A stretch of 64,000 nt of DNA from Bacillus sp. ISL-7 (GTDB taxonomy: Bacteria; Bacillota; Bacilli; Bacillales_B; DSM-18226): the NCBI RefSeq assembly GCF_018613065.1, contig NZ_JAGGQW010000002.1:39869-103868 (forward strand). The letters run 5' to 3'. This document shows, piece by piece, positions 33,984 through 41,738 of this stretch. The position numbers and the translations under genes are program-made. Position 1 is the first letter of the stretch, and each line of letters opens with the position of its first letter. The notes beneath the pieces are model-generated. The model did no database searches. It saw only the letters and a list, made by a program, of their open reading frames with translations, and was not told the origin of the DNA.

Positions 33984-35906
33984 ATGCAAAAACGCATGCC
34001 ATTTGAGATTGCAAAAACTGAATCCTTTTATGATAAATTAGGTGAATGGATTGGTGACTTATTTTATGATATTTTGCCTGAAGCTGGATTCGAACTGAGA
34101 GATGAACAGATATTTATGGCTTTTCAACTTGAAAATGCCTACAAGGATAAAAAAGTAATGTTTGCAGAAGCAGGGGTTGGAACAGGGAAAACCATTGTAT
34201 ATTTGCTTTATGCGATTATGTATGCACGTTATACCAATCGTCCGGCTGTTATTGCTTGTGCGGATGAGACTTTAATTGAGCAGTTGGTTAAAAAAGAGGG
34301 AGATATCGCAAAGCTGGAGAAAATTCTTGGACTAGATATCGATGTCCGCTTGGCAAAATCGCGAGATCAATACCTGTGTTTAAAAAAGCTAGATCTGACC
34401 AGGAATACTGATTTTTCAGATGAAATTTCAGATATTTATGAAAAACTGCCTGATTTTGTTCATTCTGTTGGCTCCATGCAAACATTTGAAAGATATGGTG
34501 ACAGAAGAGATTATCCAGCTTTATCAGATGAAAAATGGAGTGAACTTAATTGGGATGCTGTCCAAGATTGTTTTTCTTGTGAAAAGCGTCATCGCTGTGG
34601 GCTGACATTGCACCGTGATTATTATCGACATTCAGAGGATTTAATTATCTGTTCCCATGATTTTTATATGGAGCATATCTGGACAAAGGAATCAAGAAAG
34701 CGAGAAGGGCAGCTTCCGCTTTTACCTGAGCATTCTTCCGTTGTTTTTGATGAAGGACACCTGCTTGAATATGCAGCGCAAAAAGCATTGAGCTACCGGT
34801 TTACTGATTATACATTAGAAACCCTGCTCACGAGGTTAATGGAAAATGAAGTACGTGAGAAGACCTTGTATACGATTGATGAGGCTTTATTAGATAACGA
34901 GGCATTTTTTGATGCGATTTCACAATTCTCCTCTCTTTCACAAGGTTCTGAAAAACAAATGATTACGAAGCATCCATTAGTATTAAAAACATGCAGAAAG
35001 TTACTTTCAACCCTTCAAGGATTAGAGGAGGAATTAGTGTTTGAAAGTGAGTTATATGTCATTAATGAGTATGATCTGAAAATTGTCGAGGAATATTTAG
35101 AGCAAATCACCTATTCGTTATCACTTTTTCTTCAGGAATTAAACGGAATCACTTGGTTCGAGGAAAAAGGGGGAGAACGCACACTGGTTATTATGCCTAA
35201 AATGGTCGAGGAAGTAATGCGGGAAGAAGTTTTCACTCAGAAAAAGCCGTTTATTTTCTCATCTGCGACGCTAGCAAATCAAAAGTCGTTCGACTATATT
35301 GCTTCTAGTATTGGCGTTGATGACTATTTATCTTTTTCAGTGACATCTCCTTTTGATTATGATGATAGGATGGAGCTTTACCTTCCAAAATTTAAAGATG
35401 CTGATATTGAAGGGAAATTAGAATATATTTTAGAGGAAATTCGCAAATCAGAGGGACGCGCATTAGTTCTATTAAATAATAAAGAGGAATTGGCACAACT
35501 AAAGAAAAAGCTATCAGGAGCAGTCCCGTATCCAGTTTATTTTGAAGGAGATGAAGAAATAAGCACACTTGTTTCTAAATTTCAGAATGAAGAACATGCG
35601 ATACTTTGTTCACTTCATCTATGGGAAGGTCTTGATATTCCGGGAAGATCACTTGAAAATGTCTTGATATTTTCACTTCCTTTTCCACCTAATGATCCTG
35701 TCTTTACCGCAAAAAAGGCCGGTGTAGATAATCCATTTACGGAAGTTGACTTGCCGTATATGCTTCTCCGCTTACGTCAAGGCGTTGGCCGCTTGATCAG
35801 GAGTGAAAAGGATCAAGGAACGGTTCATATTTTAATTGATGAAGATATCGACACAATTGTCTTACAGAAAATTAAAGAAGTATTGCCAACAGAGGCTAAA
35901 GATTGA
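33984..35906 (+). CDS. ypvA: DinG-like (XPD family) ATP-dependent helicase YpvA
   Basis: 640 residues. Walker A GVGTGKT (about residue 65), Fe-S cysteine set (YLCLKK, then DCFSCEKRHRCGL), DEGH, SSATLA, LWEGLDIPG and RQGVGRLIRS. Unlike the window's dinG it lacks an exonuclease domain and has the iron-sulphur motif, so it is a true XPD-type helicase. Location after ypsC matches ypvA. Confidence 0.92.
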   Translation: MQKRMPFEIAKTESFYDKLGEWIGDLFYDILPEAGFELRDEQIFMAFQLENAYKDKKVMFAEAGVGTGKTIVYLLYAIMYARYTNRPAVIACADETLIEQLVKKEGDIAKLEKILGLDIDVRLAKSRDQYLCLKKLDLTRNTDFSDEISDIYEKLPDFVHSVGSMQTFERYGDRRDYPALSDEKWSELNWDAVQDCFSCEKRHRCGLTLHRDYYRHSEDLIICSHDFYMEHIWTKESRKREGQLPLLPEHSSVVFDEGHLLEYAAQKALSYRFTDYTLETLLTRLMENEVREKTLYTIDEALLDNEAFFDAISQFSSLSQGSEKQMITKHPLVLKTCRKLLSTLQGLEEELVFESELYVINEYDLKIVEEYLEQITYSLSLFLQELNGITWFEEKGGERTLVIMPKMVEEVMREEVFTQKKPFIFSSATLANQKSFDYIASSIGVDDYLSFSVTSPFDYDDRMELYLPKFKDADIEGKLEYILEEIRKSEGRALVLLNNKEELAQLKKKLSGAVPYPVYFEGDEEISTLVSKFQNEEHAILCSLHLWEGLDIPGRSLENVLIFSLPFPPNDPVFTAKKAGVDNPFTEVDLPYMLLRLRQGVGRLIRSEKDQGTVHILIDEDIDTIVLQKIKEVLPTEAKD

Positions 35907-35925
35907 TAATCATGAAGAATAAACA

Positions 35926-35967
35926 AAAGCGGAAGGACCTATTGAGGGTTCTTCCGCTTTGTATTTT
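35926..35967. terminator. bidirectional terminator between ypvA and the DUF59 gene
   Basis: AAAGCGGAAG pairs with CTTCCGCTTT, with a T-rich tract on each side. Confidence 0.8.
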
Positions 35968-36268
35968 ATCTACCTAATAATCGTAGGCCTTCCGGTGTCA
36001 TTTTTTCTGGTGACCAGGCCGGCTCCCAGGCAAGATTTACTTCAACTTTTTTAGTTTCTTCCATTCCTTCCACACAATAACCTACCCCGCTGGTTATGCT
36101 GTCATGGAGTGGGCAGCCGGGTGTTGTTAACGTCATGGTAATAGTAACATCAGCGGTTTCTGTTACTTCTACATTATAAATTAAGCCTAGGTCAACGACA
36201 TTTATATTTAATTCAGGATCGTAAACACTCTTTAACTCAGTTAGGATCTTTTCTTTTATATTCATCAT
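35966..36268 (-). CDS. metal-sulfur cluster assembly factor (DUF59/PaaD-like)
   Basis: 100 residues. MIP18/PaaD fold: ILTELKSVYDPELNINVVDLGLIY, TLTTPGCPLHDSI and PAWSPEKMTPEGLRLLG. Family members help load Fe-S clusters or other metal centres. Start ambiguous between adjacent ATGs (36268, 36265), both just after GAGGTG. Last gene of a minus-strand run with the 12-TM protein and two DUF2249 genes, so it likely assists that module. Confidence 0.88.
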   Translation of the reverse strand: MMNIKEKILTELKSVYDPELNINVVDLGLIYNVEVTETADVTITMTLTTPGCPLHDSITSGVGYCVEGMEETKKVEVNLAWEPAWSPEKMTPEGLRLLGR

Positions 36269-36278
36269 AAACACCTCA

Positions 36279-37523
36279 CTATTTTTTTAAAACGCTTAGG
36301 ATATTAATTGCAATGATAATAAAAACAATCGAAAGTACGGACTGTCCAACATTAAAGAGAATAGCAATATGAAAAGCTAGAGCGCAAAAAACTATCAGTA
36401 TAGCGACGATAAATAAAGAAAATAACGGCATAACCATTTTTTCATTCATCATCTCTTTTATTGAAGGGACCTTATTTTTCCCGATTTCCTTACTGTATTT
36501 GTAAGTCCACCAAAGGAATGGAACTATTTTATATAAATAACTAACAATACTTAAGACAATCCAAAGTAATAAATAGGCATAGATAAGTGGACCAGTAAAA
36601 GTGTTAACATCATGATTCCAAAGCATAATAAAAGCTGCAAAATGAATTACATTTCCAAATCCAATAGCCACTAGTGTAAACGTAAAAGGTTTATCTAATG
36701 TTTTCTTCAATCTTTTTTTGATGATTATTCTGATATGCCAGCTGAAAATGGAAAATCCTATTAAAAGCAGCAAGCAACCAATTTTCAAAAGGGTATTGTT
36801 ATGAGTAAAGAAGGAAACCAGCGATACGACAAGACCAGAAAGGTAAGAAACATAAACATACTTAGCTTGAATCATCGGAAAACCATGAGATAGAGAAAAC
36901 ATTGGCACCATCTTATATGAAAATCCAAAAATTAACAATGTAAACCAACCAGTAACTCCCATTAATAAATGGGCTTTAAAGATCGATTGATAATTTTCAC
37001 CGGCAAATCCTGTTTTTAAGCAATAAATCAATGTAATCCCTAAAGAAATCGTAATAAATAAACAAACAAGGGACGAACCTACGAAAGCGGTAAGAATAGT
37101 TGGTTTTGCTTGTTTTTTTAGTGTTATAAACATTTGGAATAAAAACATTAAGATGCCGAGTAAAGTAAGGACACCAGGAATCATTGCATTTTGTGGTGAC
37201 CAATATAACATTGCTGAAAATGATGTTATACCAATCGCAGTAAGAAAAAATTGTATAAAACCAAATCTTTCATTCCATATTTTAGTTAGGAATGCAACAG
37301 GTACAAGCTGATACATCGCACCCATTGCTGCCATTAATGCCCACCCTAGAATTAATATATGGGCTGAAGACCAAATTACTGGGATTCTAAAGCTCCCATC
37401 CGCCATCAATTGACCATTTACTAAAAGAAGAATTTGCGAGAACACCAAGGCAATTAAACTAAACAAGATAAATGAAAATGGAAGCTTAATATTCGTTTCA
37501 CTTCCCATATTTTGAGGAAGCAT
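36279..37523 (-). CDS. 12-TM membrane protein related to heme-copper oxidase subunit I/NnrS-like
   Basis: 414 residues with about twelve hydrophobic helices. Histidines fall inside helices (SSAHILILGWALMAAMGAMY near residue 54; KAHLLMGVTGWF near 190; GNVIHFAAFI near 300), which is how heme ligands are placed in subunit I-like and NnrS-like proteins. A copper site like that of true oxidases is not evident. It is co-directional with DUF2249 and DUF59 genes and lies behind a Fnr-type site, so a role in NO or low-oxygen metabolism is likely (inference). Confidence 0.7.
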   Translation of the reverse strand: MLPQNMGSETNIKLPFSFILFSLIALVFSQILLLVNGQLMADGSFRIPVIWSSAHILILGWALMAAMGAMYQLVPVAFLTKIWNERFGFIQFFLTAIGITSFSAMLYWSPQNAMIPGVLTLLGILMFLFQMFITLKKQAKPTILTAFVGSSLVCLFITISLGITLIYCLKTGFAGENYQSIFKAHLLMGVTGWFTLLIFGFSYKMVPMFSLSHGFPMIQAKYVYVSYLSGLVVSLVSFFTHNNTLLKIGCLLLLIGFSIFSWHIRIIIKKRLKKTLDKPFTFTLVAIGFGNVIHFAAFIMLWNHDVNTFTGPLIYAYLLLWIVLSIVSYLYKIVPFLWWTYKYSKEIGKNKVPSIKEMMNEKMVMPLFSLFIVAILIVFCALAFHIAILFNVGQSVLSIVFIIIAINILSVLKK

Positions 37524-37537
37524 GACATTTCACCCTC

Positions 37538-37744
37538 TTACCGGAAGATTTCAATTTTAAAACTTCCGTCATTTTGTTGTTCTGTACGCTGCTGATAGCC
37601 TAATTCTTCTAATTGCTCATAAAGGAACATCGGCCTGCGGTCATTAATTATTGTCAAAACCTCATTTTCCCCAAGGGTTTCCAAGGCGGCCAAGGTTCTC
37701 ATCATTGGCTGTGGCGGTTCTAAACCTCGATTATCCAAAATCAT
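37538..37744 (-). CDS. DUF2249 (TusA-like) protein, copy 2
   Basis: 68 residues: LDNRGLEPPQPMMRTLAALETLGENEVLTIINDRRPMFLYEQLEELGY is the DUF2249 signature, a TusA-like fold. Ribosome site GGAGGG. The family often sits beside hemerythrin, NnrS or NO reductase genes; biochemical role unknown. Gap of 14 bases to the 12-TM gene. Confidence 0.85.
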   Translation of the reverse strand: MILDNRGLEPPQPMMRTLAALETLGENEVLTIINDRRPMFLYEQLEELGYQQRTEQQNDGSFKIEIFR

Positions 37745-37765
37745 GAATATTCCCTCCTTCTTCCA

Positions 37766-37999
37766 TTACGCTTTCTTTGTGAAAGTTACTTTCCAATGTT
37801 TACTCTCAATTTCTTCTTCTTCATGAGTAAAGCCTTTTGCTTTTAAAACCGCGAATAGTGGAACTGGATTAAAGGGGGCATGAAGGATAAATATATCATT
37901 ATCCTTTACTTCCTTAATAGCCTCCATTATTTTTTGAAAGGGTTCAATTTTATTCTTTAAATCCTCGCGTACATCAAGTTCGATAATTCGTTGTTCCAT
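37766..37999 (-). CDS. DUF2249 (TusA-like) protein, copy 1
   Basis: 77 residues: IIELDVREDLKNKIEPFQKIMEAIKEV then FILHAPFNPVPLFAVLKAKGF, a DUF2249-type fold with the Pro-x-Pro-Leu loop. GAGGAG precedes the ATG. It and the second copy differ strongly, so they are old paralogues. Directly downstream of the regulator remnant. Confidence 0.82.
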   Translation of the reverse strand: MEQRIIELDVREDLKNKIEPFQKIMEAIKEVKDNDIFILHAPFNPVPLFAVLKAKGFTHEEEEIESKHWKVTFTKKA

Positions 38000-38044
38000 C
38001 GTAGTTACAACTCCTCTATATTTTATAAATCAAAGCCTGCTAAA

Positions 38045-38279
38045 TTAATAGAATAATTCCCGCTGAAGTGCTTCCCTGTCAATTAGATAAAAACCATCCT
38101 CATTCAAGGCAACATAGTCTTTCTTTTTCACATGATTGATCGTCCTGCATAAAAATAAACATCTTATGTTTATAAAAACGAGTTTGTGCAATCTTCACGA
38201 TGGGCTCTATTTCTTCTGTCGATAATTCTTTGAAGATTGGGACCTCAGATAATCTTTTTACTATGTCACCTTGCTTCAT
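38045..38279 (-). pseudogene. Crp/Fnr regulator with central deletion and frameshift
   Basis: The ATG at 38279 has a ribosome site and opens 47 residues typical of a Crp/Fnr N-terminus (MKQGDIVKRLSEVPIFKEL, then KHKMFIFMQDD). The frame then runs 14 odd residues to a stop at 38100. In another frame the same stretch encodes KKKDYVALNEDGFYLIDREA...ELFY and a stop at 38045, the usual ending of a Crp-type winged helix. About 150 residues between are missing. Both ends and the promoter are intact, so the deletion looks recent. Confidence 0.8.
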
Positions 38280-38316
38280 TAACATCACCTTCGTATTAGT
38301 AATTCTGTTTGACTAA

Positions 38317-38360
38317 ATTGTAGCAGTGTTTTCACTGTAATTATGTGACCTCCGTCATAG
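38317..38360 (-). promoter_or_regulatory. Fnr-type site and promoter of the regulator remnant/DUF2249 operon
   Basis: TGTGA-N6-TCATA at 38345-38360 and, on the minus strand, TACAAT (plus 38317-38322). The predicted start near 38310 puts the site centre at about -42. Confidence 0.75.
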
Positions 38361-38402
38361 ATAACTCGTTTTTATGAAAATAATTCTCAGTTGGAACTGT
38401 GG

Positions 38403-38418
38403 TGTGGGAAATATCACA
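38403..38418. promoter_or_regulatory. Fnr-type site before the qNOR-derived gene
   Basis: TGTGG-GAAATA-TCACA, one mismatch from the consensus, about 90 bases upstream of the gene. A TACAAT at 38463-38468 would put it near -64. A separate palindrome TTGTAA-AAG-TTACAA (38453-38467) overlaps that -10 and may be another operator. Confidence 0.65.
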
Positions 38419-38507
38419 GGAGTACGATGAGTTGCTTCACTGTGTGACGGTCTTGTAAAAGTTACAATACGATTTGTGACGACAAACTATGAAAGGGTGA
38501 ATTTGGA

Positions 38508-39479
38508 ATGGAAATACAACGGGGAACACCAACAAAAAAAGTGGTGAAGACAAATAAAAATGCCATGCTTAAATCAATATTAGTTATAACCATTTTACTG
38601 AGCTTCACGGTATTACTAGTAGGTGGCTATTGGATCTTTAAGGAGCAGGCACCAAGACCTGTAGAAGTTACCAATGAAAAGGGTGACGTTTTATTTACAA
38701 AAGATACAATTATGGGCGGTCAGGCCGTTTTTCAAAGGTACGGTTTAATGGATTATGGTACCGTTTTAGGTCACGGTTCTTATATGGGTCCCGATTATAC
38801 AGCGGAAGCTTTAAAGCTCTATACTGAAGGAATGCAAGATTTTAAAGCAAATGCTGAATTCGGTAAAAATTATGCTTCATTAAATGAAGATCAAAAATCT
38901 GTTATAAAAAATAAAGTAATAAAAGAAATGCGTAAAAATCGTTATGATAGCAATAGCGATACAATGAAACTAACAAATGCTCAAGCGTATGGACTTGAAA
39001 AAGTAAGAGAGTACTATAAAAAGATATTTACTAAAGTCGACGGTTGGGGCTTAACACCTGCTCACGGTCATGGATCCATGATGGGTGTGTACGGAATGTT
39101 TGCATGTGCAGTATTACTTTACTCATTGAGAAACATTGTAAAACCAGAGGCATGGAATCATAAGTGGATTAAATTTAGCTGTATCATGTTAAACGTTGGA
39201 CTTGCAGTAATGGTTTTCCTATCCTTGCTTCCTGTTGGTTTCATCCAAATCAAAGAAGCATTTAATCATGGTTATGATGCTTCTCGTTCAGCATCATTCC
39301 TACAAAAGGATATTGTTGAAACATTAAGAAAATGGCGTGCGGTGCCTGACACCATTTTCTTAATCGGAGTGGTAGTATTATTGTTATTCTGTACTAAAGC
39401 AATCTTTAATTTACGGAAGCCAACCCACAAAGAAGGAGAAAAACTTCCTGTTAAAGATCTTTCAATTGACGAAGATTAA
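38508..39479 (+). CDS. quinol-type nitric oxide reductase with the catalytic core deleted in frame
   Basis: 323 residues where qNOR is usually about 750-790. Residues 1-176 are a standard qNOR start: membrane helix 21-45, then FTKDTIMGGQAVFQRYGLMDYG with LGHGSYMGPDYTAEAL and the long extracellular helices. Residues 182-323 are the standard ending: LTPAHGHGSMMGVYGM, LNVGLAVMVFLSLLPVGF and the last helix. Everything between, with the FeB histidines and glutamate, is gone. The two heme histidines H186 and H188 remain. No stop codon breaks the frame. NO reduction by this product is not expected. Confidence 0.85.
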   Translation: MEIQRGTPTKKVVKTNKNAMLKSILVITILLSFTVLLVGGYWIFKEQAPRPVEVTNEKGDVLFTKDTIMGGQAVFQRYGLMDYGTVLGHGSYMGPDYTAEALKLYTEGMQDFKANAEFGKNYASLNEDQKSVIKNKVIKEMRKNRYDSNSDTMKLTNAQAYGLEKVREYYKKIFTKVDGWGLTPAHGHGSMMGVYGMFACAVLLYSLRNIVKPEAWNHKWIKFSCIMLNVGLAVMVFLSLLPVGFIQIKEAFNHGYDASRSASFLQKDIVETLRKWRAVPDTIFLIGVVVLLLFCTKAIFNLRKPTHKEGEKLPVKDLSIDED

Positions 39480-39483
39480 TAGA

Positions 39484-39517
39484 AAAATCCGCAAAGGTCA
39501 GCTTTGCGGATTTTCTT
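39484..39517. terminator. bidirectional terminator after the qNOR-derived gene
   Basis: AAAATCCGCAAAG pairs with CTTTGCGGATTTT around GTCAG; it also overlaps the 3' end of the opposite small gene. Confidence 0.85.
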
Positions 39518-39650
39518 TGTTCAAAATCAATATTTCGTGGCATTCAAAACAATAAATCTCTTTCTCCTCGGTATGGATACCGTTAAAGAAGCCATCTAAG
39601 CAATAAATTTCTTTACTGCAGGACTTACACTTTCCAATTAGTTCCTTCAT
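39498..39650 (-). CDS. small zinc-ribbon-like protein
   Basis: 50 residues with two Cys pairs, CKSC near residue 8-11 and CFEC at 34-37, the spacing of a zinc ribbon (KELIGKCKSCSKEIYC, then EEKEIYCFECHEI). A G-rich ribosome site (CAGGGGG) precedes the ATG. It overlaps the terminator arm and is divergent from the DUF2249 remnant. Not recognised by name. Confidence 0.6.
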   Translation of the reverse strand: MKELIGKCKSCSKEIYCLDGFFNGIHTEEKEIYCFECHEILILNKENPQS

Positions 39651-39688
39651 TGGTCATACCCCCTGTATTAACAAAATCATCTTATTGG

Positions 39689-39731
39689 TGTGATACCACT
39701 CACTAAGTTTTAGACCAAGTTTCCTTATAAT
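39689..39731 (+). promoter_or_regulatory. Fnr-type site and promoter of the DUF2249 remnant
   Basis: TGTGA-TACCAC-TCACT at 39689-39704 and a perfect TATAAT at 39726-39731. The predicted start near 39738 puts the site centre at -41.5. Confidence 0.85.
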
Positions 39732-39767
39732 AAAAAAGAAGTTAACAAACTAATGGGAGTGATAATA

Positions 39768-39944
39768 ATGCAAACTTACGCAAAAGTCATTAATGTACCA
39801 GATTTTCCACCACGTGAAAAACATCCAACAATCTTACTAACATCCTCTTTTCCCTATAAATTTATTTTACAACAGAAATTCATTCTGTTGTTTTTTATTC
39901 ACTTGTGCACAGTATTTTGCATACTTTTCAGAATAATGTGTTAA
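39768..39944 (+). pseudogene. DUF2249 gene truncated after about 22 residues
   Basis: The ATG at 39768 has GGGAGTGAT upstream. The first residues, KVINVPDFPPREKHPTIL, match the DUF2249 opening (D-x-PPREKHPxI). From about residue 23 the sequence loses all resemblance and runs into the terminator ACAACAGAA/TTCTGTTGT (39869-39897) and beyond. The remaining two thirds of the domain are absent, so it is read as a deletion remnant with intact promoter and terminator. Confidence 0.72.
39869..39897 (+). terminator. terminator of the truncated DUF2249 gene
   Basis: ACAACAGAA-ATTCA-TTCTGTTGT stem followed by TTTTTT, located inside the readthrough frame of the remnant. Confidence 0.8.
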
Positions 39945-39976
39945 AATTTTAATGGGAATTAAAAGGGGGGATTGCT

Positions 39977-41494
39977 TTGAAATATGAACTATTAGAAAAA
40001 GAATTTCTAGATTATGTGAAAAAGATGTCTGCCTACAACGAAGCACTTGGATTAGTTTATTGGGATCTAAGAACTGGGGCCCCGAAGCATGGGGTGGAAC
40101 AACGGTCCGAGGTAATTGGGATGTTATCGTCCGAAGTATTTAAAATGTCTACTTCTGAAGAGATGGCAGCATACATAGCTAATTTATCAAAACAATCACT
40201 GTCAGAAAAGACACGCAAAATCCTCGAAGAATGTAAAAAAGAATATGAAAGAAATAAAAAAATCCCAGCTGAAGAATACAAGGAATTTGTGATTCTCCAG
40301 TCAAAGGCAGAGAGTGTGTGGGAGGAAGCGAAGGGAAATTCGGATTTTGCCTCATTTAGTCCTTACTTAGAAAAGCTTGTCGCGATGACAAAAAAGTTTA
40401 TCACTTATTGGGGTCATGAAGAAAATAAATATGATGTGTTATTAGATATGTACGAACCTGGCATCACAATGAAAGTTTTAGATCAAGTATTTGGTGAATT
40501 AAGAGATAAAATAGTTCCTTTGGTTAAACAAATTTCAAAATCTCTACATAAACCAAAAACGGATTTTCTATTTGAAAAATTTCCAAAGGAAAAACAACGT
40601 GAATTTAGTTTGAAGATCCTTGACAAAATAGGTTATAACTTTCAAGCAGGAAGACTGGATGAAACCGTTCATCCTTTTGCAATTGGGTTAAATCCTGGCG
40701 ATGTCCGCGTTACCACCAAATATGACGAAAACGACTTTAGGACAGCAGTTTTTGGTACGATTCATGAAGGCGGTCATGCTTTATATGAACAGAATGTTTC
40801 AAAAGACTTGATTGGGACCCCTCTTTGTTCAGGAACATCAACTGGAATTCACGAATCTCAGTCTCTTTTTTATGAGAACATCCTTGGACGAAGTTTACCA
40901 TTTTGGAAAAATAACTACGATCTTTTAAAAGAGTATGCAAATGGTCAATTTGACCAAGTGGAAATTGAAGATTTCTACCGCGCTATAAACGAATCTAAAC
41001 CCTCATTTATTAGAATTGAAGCAGATGAATTAACATACCCGCTCCATGTTATTATCCGCTATGAAATTGAAAAAGGCTTATTCAATGATGAGATCGATGT
41101 GAAGGATTTACCGACTATTTGGAATGACAAGTACGAAGAATACTTAGGAATTCGTCCTGAAAATGATGCACAGGGAGTTCTTCAAGATGTCCATTGGGCA
41201 GGAGGCAGCTTTGGTTATTTTCCATCTTATGCCTTAGGCTACATGTATGCAGCACAATTTAAGCATAAAATGATGGATAATCTTCCAAATTTTGATCAAT
41301 TAGTCGAAGACGGTACCATTCTGCCGATAAAAGAATGGCTGACCGAAAATATCCACCAATATGGAAAAATGAAAAAACCGCTTGAAATCTTACAGGATGT
41401 TACAGGAGAAGGCCTAAATCCTAAATATTTAATTGATTATCTTTATGAGAAATATAGAAAGATTTATTTGTTAAATAAAAAAGGCTCATTGTGA
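39977..41494 (+). CDS. ypwA: carboxypeptidase M32 (YpwA, thermostable carboxypeptidase 1 type)
   Basis: 505-residue zinc metallocarboxypeptidase. The active site is HEGGHALYEQ (HExxH), with the downstream HESQS providing the third ligand and ADELTYPLHVIIRYE and the IRPENDAQGVLQDVHW segment conserved. It starts at TTG 39977, eight bases after AAGGGGGG; no in-frame ATG is close. Place after ypvA matches ypwA. Confidence 0.94.
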   Translation: MKYELLEKEFLDYVKKMSAYNEALGLVYWDLRTGAPKHGVEQRSEVIGMLSSEVFKMSTSEEMAAYIANLSKQSLSEKTRKILEECKKEYERNKKIPAEEYKEFVILQSKAESVWEEAKGNSDFASFSPYLEKLVAMTKKFITYWGHEENKYDVLLDMYEPGITMKVLDQVFGELRDKIVPLVKQISKSLHKPKTDFLFEKFPKEKQREFSLKILDKIGYNFQAGRLDETVHPFAIGLNPGDVRVTTKYDENDFRTAVFGTIHEGGHALYEQNVSKDLIGTPLCSGTSTGIHESQSLFYENILGRSLPFWKNNYDLLKEYANGQFDQVEIEDFYRAINESKPSFIRIEADELTYPLHVIIRYEIEKGLFNDEIDVKDLPTIWNDKYEEYLGIRPENDAQGVLQDVHWAGGSFGYFPSYALGYMYAAQFKHKMMDNLPNFDQLVEDGTILPIKEWLTENIHQYGKMKKPLEILQDVTGEGLNPKYLIDYLYEKYRKIYLLNKKGSL

Positions 41495-41517
41495 TTAAAG
41501 CAATGTAACAATGATAC

Positions 41518-41552
41518 AAAAAGGCTTCAATCGATGAGATTGAAGCCTTTTC
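41518..41552 (+). terminator. terminator after ypwA
   Basis: AAAAGGCTTCAATC pairs with GATTGAAGCCTTTT around a GATG loop. Confidence 0.9.
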
Positions 41553-41591
41553 CTATAAGATAAGAAAATATAAGTTTTTGAACTTAGATAA

Positions 41592-41733
41592 CTGTCTAGC
41601 TCCAGCGCCCAGCGGAATTCGCCCTTTTCCCTACGATAAGTCAAGCACGAATGCGCTAGCGCTCTCCGTGTTTCCTTTACTCAGTCAAAGTGTTCCAGTC
41701 CATACGCCGCTAAACGGGCGCTTGCGCTTTTCT
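41592..41733. repeat. intergenic repeat family B
   Basis: A GC-richer element starting GTCTAGCTCCAGCGCCCAGCG and ending CGCTAAACGGGCGCTTGCGC. Such AGCGCC/GGGCGCTTGCGC-ended elements recur in many Bacillus chromosomes. It touches the 3' end of the cbaA remnant. Confidence 0.7.
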
Positions 41734-41738
41734 TATTA

